DNA of 64,000 nucleotides from Paenibacillus sp. R14(2021) (lineage in GTDB: Bacteria > Bacillota > Bacilli > Paenibacillales > Paenibacillaceae), in contig NZ_CP080269.1 in assembly GCF_019431355.1 (NCBI RefSeq), positions 4,707,001-4,771,000 on the forward strand, given 5' to 3'. Positions 54,876-63,584 of the stretch are shown here, piece by piece; the first letter of the stretch is position 1; each line of letters starts with the position of its first letter. Position numbers and translations under genes: made by a program. Under the pieces are notes generated by a model. The model was not told where the DNA came from and did no database searches. It saw nothing but the letters and a program-made list of their open reading frames with translations.

Positions 54876-55734
54876 TGCCTTCGATAATATAACGCTGCAG
54901 CAGCAGATAGACGATCAGCACGGGAATGACGGCGATGGCGGAGCCGGACATCATGAGCGTCCAGTCGGTCACGAACAGTCCCTTGAACGTACTGAGCATG
55001 AGCGGCACCGTGAAATTTTCCGTCGAGCTGAGGAAGATAACAGGCCGGAAGAAGTTGTTCCACGTGCCAAGAAACGCGATGATCGCGAGCGCCGCGAGCG
55101 CCGGCTGCACGAGAGGAATCATGATTCGCCAGTAGATCGTCCACATGTTGGCGCCGTCCACGTAAGCCGATTCCGACAAGTCGCGCGGAATGCCCATGAA
55201 GAACTGCCGCAGCAGGAACACGCCGAACGCGCTGAACAGCGAATCCGGAATGATCAGCGACAGATGCGTATCGAGCCAGCCGAAGTTCTTGAGAATGATG
55301 TACAACGGAACGATCGTCACCTGCTCAGGCACCATCAGCATGGACAGGAACAGAATGAAGAAGAAGTTCCGGAACGGGAAATTGATTTTGGCAAAGGCAT
55401 AGGCCGCCATGGAGCAAGTCAGCAGCTGCCCGATTACGATACATACGGATATGTACGCGCTGTTGATATACGCCTTATCGAAGGGCATCGCAGTCAAGGA
55501 GCGGTGAACGTTCGACCACACCCAAGGATGCGGAAACAGCGTCGGCGGAATGAGGAAGATTTGGGACAAGTCTTTCAGCCCGCTGGATATCATCCACCAG
55601 AACGGCGCGATCATGAGGATGGACGCCGCGAGCAGCACGAGATGGAGCAGAATGGCAGAGTAGCTTATTTTTACGCGAGAAGCACGGGAGCTGACGCTGC
55701 TTCGCGGTGCTTCCGGGTTTGCGGCTGGTTGCAT
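54850..55734 (-). CDS. Carbohydrate ABC importer permease (MalG type)
   Basis: A 294-residue permease with six membrane helices. The binding-protein-dependent loop MGIPRDLSESAYVDGANMWTIYWRIMIPLVQPALAALAI (EAA motif, about residues 185-225) contacts the ATPase. The start at 55734 has AGGAGGGT upstream, overlapping the end of the preceding gene. No ATPase gene is present in the cluster, which is usual for sugar systems that share MsmX-like ATPases. Confidence 0.93.
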   Translation of the reverse strand: MQPAANPEAPRSSVSSRASRVKISYSAILLHLVLLAASILMIAPFWWMISSGLKDLSQIFLIPPTLFPHPWVWSNVHRSLTAMPFDKAYINSAYISVCIVIGQLLTCSMAAYAFAKINFPFRNFFFILFLSMLMVPEQVTIVPLYIILKNFGWLDTHLSLIIPDSLFSAFGVFLLRQFFMGIPRDLSESAYVDGANMWTIYWRIMIPLVQPALAALAIIAFLGTWNNFFRPVIFLSSTENFTVPLMLSTFKGLFVTDWTLMMSGSAIAVIPVLIVYLLLQRYIIEGITMTGIKG

Positions 55735-55746
55735 AACGTTACCCTC

Positions 55747-56625
55747 CTATTCGGCGTAGTGGACCCATTTGCGGGAGAAATAGGTTTGCAGCATGGTGAG
55801 GACGAGAATGAGCATGAACAGGACAACGGCCGCGGCCGCGCTCTTGCCGAACTGGAAGTTCTTGAACGCAAGCTCGTACAGATGGTACACCATCGTGTAG
55901 CTGGCTTTCGCCGGTCCGCCGCTCGTCATGACGAAAGCGGTGTCGAATACCTTGAACGAATCGATGACCGCGATGATCGTCACGAACAGGGTCGTCGGGG
56001 AAAGAAGCGGCACCGTAATGCGCCAGAACTGCTGGCGCTTCGTCGCGCCGTCGATCATGGATGCTTCGTAGTAATCGCGCGATATCCCCTGCAGGCCGGC
56101 GAGGAACAAGACCATGTTGAAGCCAAGGCCCTTCCAGATGCTCACGATCGCAAGCGAAGGCAACACGAGGTTCAAATCCGTCAGCCATTGCGGCCCCTTC
56201 ACGCCGAAGAGCTCGCGAAGCATGATGTTGACAAGCCCGAAATCGCCGTTAAGCAGCCACATCCAGACGATGGCGACGGCAACGGAGCTCGTCACGACGG
56301 GCATGAAGAAGAACAGCCTGTACATGACGCGCAGGCGCACGTTATTCAAGGCGACAGCGACCAGAAGCGCGAGAAAGATGCCCGCAGGCACCGTCAGTAC
56401 AGAGTAGTACAGCGTGTTTCGCATTGCTTTCTGGAAATCCGGGTTATGGAATGCGTACGAGAAATTATCGATGCCGATGAATTTCGCGGCGGTGAACCCG
56501 TCCCAGTTCAAGGTGCTGAGCACAAACGCGCTGACCAAGGGGATGAGTGAGAAGAGAAGGAGCCCGATCAGCTGCGGCGCGATAAAAACAAAGCCCCATA
56601 TCGTATTGGAACGTTTCGGATTCAT
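55747..56625 (-). CDS. Carbohydrate ABC importer permease (MalF type)
   Basis: A 292-residue permease with six helices, the partner of the MalG-type protein. The EAA loop is LQGISRDYYEASMIDGATKRQQFWRITVPLLSPTTLFV (about residues 185-222). It lies between the binding protein and the second permease in one operon, 94 bases from the binding protein gene and 12 bases before the next start. Confidence 0.93.
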   Translation of the reverse strand: MNPKRSNTIWGFVFIAPQLIGLLLFSLIPLVSAFVLSTLNWDGFTAAKFIGIDNFSYAFHNPDFQKAMRNTLYYSVLTVPAGIFLALLVAVALNNVRLRVMYRLFFFMPVVTSSVAVAIVWMWLLNGDFGLVNIMLRELFGVKGPQWLTDLNLVLPSLAIVSIWKGLGFNMVLFLAGLQGISRDYYEASMIDGATKRQQFWRITVPLLSPTTLFVTIIAVIDSFKVFDTAFVMTSGGPAKASYTMVYHLYELAFKNFQFGKSAAAAVVLFMLILVLTMLQTYFSRKWVHYAE

Positions 56626-56719
56626 GGCGGTCCCTCCTGACTATGCATAGTGAAAACAGGTCAGAAGGGGTGGAACGAATTCCTCCCCTTCTGCCATTCG
56701 TGCCTATTGGCGATAAGCG

Positions 56720-58027
56720 TTATTTGGCGGCAGCTTCTTCAATCTTCTTGTTGACGCCTTCGGCTATCTTCTTCAGTGTCGTCGCCGCATCCTGCTTACC
56801 GAGCAGCAGGAGATCGTAGTTGTCTTTCACGACATCCGAAGCGCCTGGAACGCCGGATTCGGACGGCCACAGCGCATAGCCGATTTCGCGGGCGTCGAGG
56901 AAGTATTGGGCATGGGCAGGCTGAGCGTTTTTGTCGAGTACCAGATCGTCTACGCCGGATACGGAAGGAACGGCGTTGCCGCCTTTAAGACGGAACTGCT
57001 GGCCTTCTTTCGATACGAAGTAGGAGAGGAAGTCGTATGTTTCATCCGGATGCGCCGTTTTCTTGTTCATGACCATGTAGGCTGTCGGAATACCGGCGGA
57101 TTCCATTTTGTTGCCCGTGTTCGTAGGCAGCGGCACGATGTCGTATTGCAGGGCGGTGTTGGCGTTGAATTGCGGTACCCACCAGCGGCCGGCGATGCCG
57201 AAGCCGACTTGGTTCGACATGAACATCGCATCCGGACCTTGGCCCTTCGGCAGCGAGCCGGAGAAGACGAAGTTCTTGTTCTTCACGTTGTCAGCCAGGA
57301 ATTGGAACGCTTCAACCGTCTTCGGATCCGTATCGCCGATGAATTTGCCGCCTTGCTCCTTGTCGTAGACTTTGCCGCCGTTCGTCGTTACCCACGAGTA
57401 GACCGGAGCGGACCAGTCTTCCAGCACGAGGCCGTATTTGCCTGCAGCTTGCAGCTTGCCGGTAATTTCGGTGAGCTTCTTCCAGTTCCACTCGCCGGAT
57501 TCGAACAATTGCTGCGGATCGTCGGTGATGCCGGCATCCGCGAGCACTTTCTTGTTGTAGTACATGACAAGCGGGTTGCAGTCGACGGTGACGCCGTATA
57601 TTTTATCGCCGACCTTCGAACCACCCCATAGTCCATCGGCAAAATCAGAGGACTTGATCGGACTGCTCGGGTTGTCGATCAGCGACGTTAATTCCGTAAT
57701 CGAGCCGTTCGCGATCAGCTTAACGACTGTCGCATCGCCGGCATAGAACGCATCAGGCGCTGTTCCGCCTTGAAGCTGGGTAATGATCTTCTCTTCGTAA
57801 CCGTCGTTCGGTACGGCGACGAGCTCCCATTTCACTTTCGGATGATCCTTGTTATACTGGTCGGTCAATTCATAGAAACGCTTCAATTCACCTGGATTTC
57901 CCCACGTACTCCATTTCAAATGCAGTACTTCGCCGTTCGAACCGCCTGATGATCCGGAGCTGCACCCCGTTGCGATCATTGAAATTAGAGCTACTGACCC
58001 CGCAGTAAGCTTCCATGTTCTCTTCAT
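56720..58027 (-). CDS. Extracellular sugar-binding lipoprotein of ABC importer
   Basis: A 435-residue family 1 solute-binding protein. The lipoprotein signal is MKRTWKLTAGSVALISMIATGCSSGS with the lipobox cysteine at residue 22. The mature protein has LKWSTWGNPGELKRF, QLQGGTAPDAFYAGDATV, and GKYGLVLEDWSAPVYSW, typical of MalE-like proteins for oligosaccharides. The sugar is unknown. It is the first gene of the importer operon and is preceded by a CcpA cre site overlapping the -35. Confidence 0.93.
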   Translation of the reverse strand: MKRTWKLTAGSVALISMIATGCSSGSSGGSNGEVLHLKWSTWGNPGELKRFYELTDQYNKDHPKVKWELVAVPNDGYEEKIITQLQGGTAPDAFYAGDATVVKLIANGSITELTSLIDNPSSPIKSSDFADGLWGGSKVGDKIYGVTVDCNPLVMYYNKKVLADAGITDDPQQLFESGEWNWKKLTEITGKLQAAGKYGLVLEDWSAPVYSWVTTNGGKVYDKEQGGKFIGDTDPKTVEAFQFLADNVKNKNFVFSGSLPKGQGPDAMFMSNQVGFGIAGRWWVPQFNANTALQYDIVPLPTNTGNKMESAGIPTAYMVMNKKTAHPDETYDFLSYFVSKEGQQFRLKGGNAVPSVSGVDDLVLDKNAQPAHAQYFLDAREIGYALWPSESGVPGASDVVKDNYDLLLLGKQDAATTLKKIAEGVNKKIEEAAAK

Positions 58028-58104
58028 GGCTTTTTCTACCCCTTCCAGAGTTTAAAGTATTCCAATAGTGGATAAATCTAGTGGGAAATCGTAGGTGTAA
58101 GGAG

Positions 58105-58133
58105 AGTATAAGGCACAATGATAGCGTTTTCAA
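58105..58133 (-). promoter_or_regulatory. Importer promoter with overlapping cre
   Basis: On the minus strand TTGAAA (58128-58133) and TATACT (58105-58110) are 17 bases apart. The sequence ATGATAGCGTTTTCAA (58118-58133 on the plus strand) matches the CcpA cre consensus WTGNNARCGNWWWCAW fully, and its complement also matches. CcpA bound here would cover the -35, giving carbon catabolite repression. Confidence 0.85.
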
Positions 58134-58314
58134 TGTGCTTTTTCCGGATAAAAAATGGACTTTTATGATCTCGCACAGGCCTCATTGGGGATGAAAACCG
58201 GAATCAGCATGATTTTCCCAGCGGGATGTTACCTCTTTGTAACTACTGAAGCCGCCTATTCTATTACGATTGAGGTATAGTAGAGGATAGAGTAGAGCGC
58301 GAGGTGGCAGCATC

Positions 58315-59349
58315 ATGGATTCTTGGGTAAAAAGCGGAAATAGACGGCGTTTAGCCGTTTCGATAATGGCAACGCTGATGATAGTTAGTTTGACGCTGAC
58401 CGGCTGCGGCATGAAAGACACGCTGCAGGCGGATCAAGGACATGGAAGCAGCAGCGCTGCGACCGGGGGCGGCTCGGCTGCCGGCGGTAAGCCGGCTGCT
58501 GCAGGCGAAGGACATGGCGGAACCAGCGCGCATCCGGTCACAGGCAGCGGCGGTGAACAGGCAGGCATCGTGAAGGCAGGCTTGAACGGCGGGGGCAAGG
58601 GTAGCGCTCCCGAAGCGCCGTCGAAGCCGGATTCGGATGCGAACGCCGACCAGCCGAAGCCGCCGATCCATAAGCCCTCCGTACCGACGGTCAAGCTGGA
58701 TAAGCCGAGCGAACCGCCGGCGAGTTATAGCGGAAAGCCGGGAGCGAAGCTCGCGGCGCTGACGTTCGATGACGGCCCGGACGGGAAGTACACACCGGCG
58801 ATTCTGGATATTCTGAAGGCAAACAAAATTCATGCGACGTTCTTCGCAGTAGGCATTCAGGTGAAGCATTACAGCTCCGTCGTCAAGCGCATCGTGAACG
58901 AAGGCAGCGAAATCGGCAATCACAGCTATTCGCACAAGGATCTGTCCAAACTTGACAGCGATCCCATCTTGAATCAGATTAAATGGACGGATACACTGAT
59001 CGCCAAACAGACGGGCTATGTGCCGCGGCTTGTCCGCGCGCCATACGGGGCGGCTTCGCCGCTGCTTAAGCAGCTCATGAAGGACAACCACCGCGAGTTG
59101 ATCAATTGGACGGTGGATACGAGAGACTGGTCCGGCAGTCCGGTTGCGGCAATACGGGCGAACGTGAACAAGCATACGCATCCCGGGGGCATTATTCTCA
59201 TGCATTCGTTCGGCAGCAAGCACATCGCCAATACAGTAGCTGCGCTGCCGTTAATCATTAAGGACCTGCAGGCCAAAGGTTATACGTTCGTCACGGTCAG
59301 CGAGCTGCTGGGTGCGAAGGCGAAGAACAAGCAAGCTAGGAAGAAGTAG
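58315..59349 (+). CDS. Polysaccharide deacetylase lipoprotein
   Basis: A 344-residue NodB-type carbohydrate esterase. The signal peptide ends in the lipobox LTGC (cysteine about residue 26). A long Gly/Ala/Ser/Pro-rich linker (residues about 35-145) leads to the NodB domain: LAALTFDDGPDGKYTPAIL has the catalytic acid and metal Asp, GNHSYSHKDLSKL the metal histidines, and LVRAPYGAASP the arginine motif. It may deacetylate peptidoglycan or another cell-wall glycan. The ATG follows GCGAGGTGG. First of a plus-strand surface cluster. Confidence 0.93.
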   Translation: MDSWVKSGNRRRLAVSIMATLMIVSLTLTGCGMKDTLQADQGHGSSSAATGGGSAAGGKPAAAGEGHGGTSAHPVTGSGGEQAGIVKAGLNGGGKGSAPEAPSKPDSDANADQPKPPIHKPSVPTVKLDKPSEPPASYSGKPGAKLAALTFDDGPDGKYTPAILDILKANKIHATFFAVGIQVKHYSSVVKRIVNEGSEIGNHSYSHKDLSKLDSDPILNQIKWTDTLIAKQTGYVPRLVRAPYGAASPLLKQLMKDNHRELINWTVDTRDWSGSPVAAIRANVNKHTHPGGIILMHSFGSKHIANTVAALPLIIKDLQAKGYTFVTVSELLGAKAKNKQARKK

Positions 59350-59370
59350 TCCGGGAGGAGCGCACTTATT

Positions 59371-60774
59371 ATGAATGCATTACGATGGCTGCTGCGTCAC
59401 GCTCTTCTTGCCGGCGGAGTCTTCGGCTTGCTGCTGACAGCCGGCTGCCAGTACACGGCTACGCCGGCGGATCTGCTGCTCGCACCGCGTTCGACGCCGG
59501 AGAATGCAGCGCTCGCTTCCGCGCTGCAGGACATTCTGCCCGCCCGGGCGAAGCTGTCGGTGGCGCTGCAGGAGCACTCCAATTCAGCCGTGCTGAAGCT
59601 GGATGCGGACGGCGACGGCGAACGGGAAGCTTTCGTCATCTTCTCGGATGATACGGGCACGCAGCATGTCATGGTGCTGAAGCAGGCAGCCGGGGGCAGC
59701 TGGCGGCAGTGGTTTACCTTTGCCGAATCGTCCGTCTATGGGATTGATGTGCTTCGGACCGCGGACCTCGACCGCGACGGTCAGCCGGAGGTTATGATCG
59801 GATGGAATCAGTTTGGCGAGCCGCAGCATATTTTGACACTGTATCACGTGGGGAAAGAGGGCGGCAGCCAGGATGCGCCGAAGCCGCTTGCGGAGATGCC
59901 TTACGATACGATGGGCACCGGAGACGGCAACGGGGACGGTATTCCGGAGCTTGCTCTGATTCAACTGCAGCGTGCCAAAATATCCGCTTCGCTCGATATT
60001 TATCAATTCCGCAAGGATAATGCGGTCAAGCTGACGACGGCGCAGCTGGACGGCTCGGTCAACGCCTACATTCAGGTCGAGCTCGGCACGATCGCGCCAG
60101 GCCGCTTCGGCGTCGTGACGGATGCCGCGATCGGCGCGCATTCTTCGACGACGACGATGCTGGCTTGGCAGGACGGCAAGCTCATAACGGTCTATCCGAC
60201 CAAAACGACGGGCGACGAGAACGTCCAGACGAATGCCTATACCGTGCTCAGCGGCGACGGCAACGGCGACGGCATTCTGGATATGGATGTGCTGAGCGAA
60301 GCGCCGGGACAGCCGGATAACGTGCCGTACAGCGGACTGCTCTGGATTGAAGAATACCGGCAATGGAACGGAAAGGATCTATTCGGCGTGGTGGGCAAGC
60401 GGTTTACCGCAGGCGGCAGCTATGCGCTGTACGTACCGCTTTCTTGGACGAATTTCACCTTCCGGCATCCCATTGATGGAGATACCAACGATATTGCGCT
60501 AGATGCCTACGACGAAGAAACGGGCAAGCGCGAGGAAGTGCTGACGGTGCGCGGGGAGCCGCTCGGCGGATGGAACGAGAAGGAGCAGGTGCTGCAGGAG
60601 GATGACAGCCGGTACTTGGAGCTCGGCAGGAGCAACGGGGTTGTCTACTATGCGGTATGGCGCGATAAGCTGTCAAAGGATGCGGAAGAACAAGGCACGC
60701 GCACGGCCAAAGGGAGTTTTCCGCCGGATGAAGCGGAAATGAAACGGCTGTTCAAGCTGCTGCCGGAGGCATAA
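59371..60774 (+). CDS. Lipoprotein with D-x-D-x-D-G repeats
   Basis: A 467-residue putative lipoprotein (signal MNALRWLLRHALLAGGVFGLLLTAGC). The mature part has four spaced acidic loops: DADGDGEREAFV, DLDRDGQPEVMI, DGNGDGIPELALI and DGNGDGILDMDV, each followed by a beta-strand-like segment. This is the pattern of FG-GAP/VCBS-like or EF-hand-like calcium-binding repeats in beta-propellers. Function unknown. It starts 22 bases after the deacetylase and is followed 26 bases later by a response regulator, so a surface-sensing role with the two-component system is possible. Confidence 0.8.
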   Translation: MNALRWLLRHALLAGGVFGLLLTAGCQYTATPADLLLAPRSTPENAALASALQDILPARAKLSVALQEHSNSAVLKLDADGDGEREAFVIFSDDTGTQHVMVLKQAAGGSWRQWFTFAESSVYGIDVLRTADLDRDGQPEVMIGWNQFGEPQHILTLYHVGKEGGSQDAPKPLAEMPYDTMGTGDGNGDGIPELALIQLQRAKISASLDIYQFRKDNAVKLTTAQLDGSVNAYIQVELGTIAPGRFGVVTDAAIGAHSSTTTMLAWQDGKLITVYPTKTTGDENVQTNAYTVLSGDGNGDGILDMDVLSEAPGQPDNVPYSGLLWIEEYRQWNGKDLFGVVGKRFTAGGSYALYVPLSWTNFTFRHPIDGDTNDIALDAYDEETGKREEVLTVRGEPLGGWNEKEQVLQEDDSRYLELGRSNGVVYYAVWRDKLSKDAEEQGTRTAKGSFPPDEAEMKRLFKLLPEA

Positions 60775-60799
60775 GCGAACGTTGAAGGGGGACCGCCGC

Positions 60800-61729
60800 A
60801 TGCGGATTTTATTTCTGGAGGATGAAGAAGCCATTCGCGGCTTCGTCCGCATTAATTTGAAACGAAACGGCATGGATGTAACCGAGGCCGAAGACGGAGA
60901 GACTGCACTTGCGCTTGCGCAGGCGGCATCTCCGCCTTTTGACGTTGCGCTGCTTGACGTCATGCTGCCGACGATCAGCGGCTTCGAGGTGTGCGAGCAG
61001 CTGCGCAGGCTGTTTCCGCGCATGGGCATCATCATGCTGACGGCCAAGTCGCAGGAGGAAGACAAGATCCGCGGGCTGGAGCTTGGCGCTGATGATTACG
61101 TGCAGAAGCCGTTCAGCCCCGGCGAGCTGATCGCGCGCCTGAACGCGCTGAAGCGGCGGATGATGCCGTACGGCGATGAGCCGGATAACGGCGGCGCAGG
61201 CGGTGCGAGTGCTGCCGGGAATGCTGCGGCTGCCGGGGCTGCCGGTTCGGCGGCACCTGACAATGCCGGCGCCGCCTCGAATGCGGGCGCACCGGGCCGG
61301 GCCGGTATGGCTGGCGCGCCGGACAATGGCTCGGCTGTGCAGCCCGGCGGGGCTGCGGGGGGACACGCCGGCGCGGCTGATGTGTCCCCGGCTGCGGGCC
61401 AGCGTCCCGGCCGGCCGGCGGATCTCGTCTCGGGACCGTTCCGCCTGTCTTCGGCGGAGCGCCGTCTATGGAAGGACAACGAAGAGATCGTGCTGACGCC
61501 GACGGAGTGGACGCTTGTGAAGCTGCTGATGGAGCGGGAAGGCGAGGGACTGAGCCGGGACGATATTTTGGACGCGGTATGGGGAAGGCATTATGTCGGG
61601 GATTTGAAGATCGTCGACGTGAATATCCGCCGAATCCGGCAGAAGCTCGAGATTAAGCCGTCCGATCCTAAGCATATTGAAACGCTGTGGGGCTACGGCT
61701 ACAGGTGGAAACGGAGCGGCGAGCAATGA
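60800..61729 (+). CDS. OmpR-type response regulator with long Gly/Ala linker
   Basis: A 309-residue regulator. The receiver has the acidic pair in LFLEDEEAIRG, phosphoacceptor Asp53 in ALLDVMLPTISG and Lys in VQKPFSPGEL. The C-terminal winged helix reads LTPTEWTLVKLLMEREGEGLSRDDILDAVWGRHYVGDLKIVDVNIRRIRQKLE. Between them lies an Ala/Gly/Pro/Asn-rich linker of about 80 residues, where a normal OmpR-family protein has 10-15. ATG at 60800 follows AAGGGGGACC; the stop overlaps the kinase start (ATGA). Confidence 0.92.
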   Translation: MRILFLEDEEAIRGFVRINLKRNGMDVTEAEDGETALALAQAASPPFDVALLDVMLPTISGFEVCEQLRRLFPRMGIIMLTAKSQEEDKIRGLELGADDYVQKPFSPGELIARLNALKRRMMPYGDEPDNGGAGGASAAGNAAAAGAAGSAAPDNAGAASNAGAPGRAGMAGAPDNGSAVQPGGAAGGHAGAADVSPAAGQRPGRPADLVSGPFRLSSAERRLWKDNEEIVLTPTEWTLVKLLMEREGEGLSRDDILDAVWGRHYVGDLKIVDVNIRRIRQKLEIKPSDPKHIETLWGYGYRWKRSGEQ

Positions 61730-63144
61730 GCGGCACCAGCCTCCGAGCCCGGATCGTCTGGAGCTACGGCGTGCTGATCGTGCTCGTCGTCGTCATGCTC
61801 GGCTCCATGTTCGGCACACTTGTATGGAACTATTATTACAGCAGCGCCGTCGGCTCCGTGCTGCAGCGAGCGCAGACGGAAGCGGCTATCCACAATCGGA
61901 TGATCGCGAATCAGCCGATGAAAGAGAAGGCCCGCTACATGCTGCAAAACATGGCCGTTGGCACTGCGCATCTGCAGCTGCTGACAGGCTCAGGTATCCT
62001 TGTCGTGGACAGCGACGGGCTTACCGGCGACGGCATCACGCCGCTCGATACGCCGGATGTCCGTCAGGCGTTGGTCCAGGACAAGGGCATATGGCGCGGC
62101 CGCGACCCTATTACGAACGAGCGGATTACGGCCGTCACGCTGCCGGTGAAGCAGGGCGAGCAAATCGTGGCGATGTTTCGGTACACGGCCTCGCTCGCGA
62201 CCGTCGATACGATTATTCGCAACATTCTATGGCTGACGCTGCTGGTCGGCTCCGTCGTCGTGCTTCTATTCTTCACGACGAGCGTGCTGATTGCGAACCG
62301 GATCGCTAGGCCGATTCGCAACCTGACGAAGGTCGCGGAGAAGATGGCGGAGGGCGACTGGACGCGCCGTGCCGCGCTGCATGACCGGGACGAAATCGGC
62401 CGGCTCGCGGAGACGCTGAATACGATGGCCTCCGAGCTGACGCGGCGGGAGAAGCTGAAGGAGGATTTCATCTCCTCTGTCTCGCATGAGCTGCGGACGC
62501 CGCTGACCTCAATCAAGGGCTGGAGCGAGACGCTCGCTTCCGGCGACCTCGCGGATAAGGAAGAGCTGAATCTGGGACTAGCCATTATCGACCGGGAAAC
62601 AGTCCGGCTCTCGGGGCTGGTGGAGGATCTGCTCGATTTCTCCAAGCTGTACGCGAAGAGCATCGTGCTGCATCCCGAAGTGATGGACGTTCGCAAGACG
62701 CTGTGGGAGACGCTGCAGCAGTTCGAAGCGAGGGGGCAGCGAGAATCGATCACCTTCAGCAAAAGCACAGGCGACGCTCAGCTGCCAGCGAAGGTGGATG
62801 CGAACCGGATGAAGCAGGTATTCATCAACGTCATTGACAATGCGCTGAAATTCACCCCGCGCGGCGGCACGATCTACGTAAGCGCCGAACAGGAGGACGG
62901 GGCTGTCCGGATAACGATCCGGGATACCGGCGTCGGCATTCCGCCCGAGGATCTGCCGCATGTCACGGAGAAATTCTACAAAGGATCGAGCCAGCGCTCC
63001 GGCAGCGGTCTCGGACTCGCCATTTGCAAGGAAATCGTCGAGCTGCACGGCGGCAGCTTCATGGTAGGCAGCGTCGTCGACGTGGGTACGACGGTAACGA
63101 TCACGCTTCCGCTGCTGAAGACGGGGACGCAGCAGCATGCCTAG
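61726..63144 (+). CDS. Sensor histidine kinase
   Basis: A 472-residue membrane kinase. Two membrane helices (residues about 10-32 and 175-198) flank an extracellular sensor; a HAMP domain follows (ANRIARPIRNLTKVAEKMAEGDW), then HisKA with His254 in SVSHELRTPLTSIKGWSETL and the HATPase_c N, G1 and G2 boxes (VFINVIDNALKFTPRGG, RDTGVGIPPEDLPHV, SGSGLGLAICKEI). Coupled to the response regulator by a 4-base overlap. A terminator follows. Confidence 0.95.
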   Translation: MSGTSLRARIVWSYGVLIVLVVVMLGSMFGTLVWNYYYSSAVGSVLQRAQTEAAIHNRMIANQPMKEKARYMLQNMAVGTAHLQLLTGSGILVVDSDGLTGDGITPLDTPDVRQALVQDKGIWRGRDPITNERITAVTLPVKQGEQIVAMFRYTASLATVDTIIRNILWLTLLVGSVVVLLFFTTSVLIANRIARPIRNLTKVAEKMAEGDWTRRAALHDRDEIGRLAETLNTMASELTRREKLKEDFISSVSHELRTPLTSIKGWSETLASGDLADKEELNLGLAIIDRETVRLSGLVEDLLDFSKLYAKSIVLHPEVMDVRKTLWETLQQFEARGQRESITFSKSTGDAQLPAKVDANRMKQVFINVIDNALKFTPRGGTIYVSAEQEDGAVRITIRDTGVGIPPEDLPHVTEKFYKGSSQRSGSGLGLAICKEIVELHGGSFMVGSVVDVGTTVTITLPLLKTGTQQHA

Positions 63145-63200
63145 GTGGATGTTGGAGTCTTTACGCGAGAGTTCAGCGGCTGGAGACATGCGATCAACAT

Positions 63201-63249
63201 AAAAACCCGGCACGTTCGCGCCATTCTGGAGCGAGTCTGCCGGGTTTTT
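63201..63249. terminator. Terminator after the histidine kinase
   Basis: AAAAACCCGGCA pairs with TGCCGGGTTTTT, and inner bases TCGC/GCGA pair. Being symmetrical, it can also end the small minus-strand gene at 63271. Confidence 0.85.
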
Positions 63250-63270
63250 GGCTTGCTTGCAGAGGCGGCA

Positions 63271-63390
63271 TCATTCTTTATAGAACAACGACTTGCGTTT
63301 GTTCAGCACGTAGCCGGCAGCGATCAGCGCTAGCACAATAATGCTGCAGGAAAACCAATGCTGGCTGATCCAGTTCAGAAATGCTGGCAT
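63271..63390 (-). CDS. Small 39-residue membrane protein
   Basis: A 39-codon minus-strand gene found by reading the sequence. A short N-terminus (MPAFLNWISQHWF) leads into one membrane helix (SCSIIVLALIAAGYVL) and a basic tail (NKRKSLFYKE). A strong ribosome site, AGGAGG, precedes the ATG by nine bases, and the symmetrical terminator at 63201 lies at its end. No function is recognised. It is the only gene between the kinase and ohr. Confidence 0.7.
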   Translation of the reverse strand: MPAFLNWISQHWFSCSIIVLALIAAGYVLNKRKSLFYKE

Positions 63391-63509
63391 AGCTGGGCCT
63401 CCTAGGGCAGGTTTTAGGAATAGTATGCCAAAGCGAAGGCTTCATATACGGGATGATGGCAGGTATGGAAACGATGACCGAGGAGAAGTCTACTAAAGGC
63501 GCTGATAGC

Positions 63510-63560
63510 GGCTTTCAAGCCGAGTCCTCCGCGGCTTATCGGCGGAGCAGACTCCGGCTC
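63510..63560 (+). repeat. Hairpin in the leader of the Ohr gene
   Basis: GCCGAGTC and GACTCCGGC pair imperfectly around a central CTCCGC/GCGGAG stem. It stands about 25 bases before the ohr start and has no T tract, so it is more likely leader structure than a terminator. Confidence 0.4.
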
Positions 63561-63584
63561 TACATTGATCACGGAGGTATAAAC

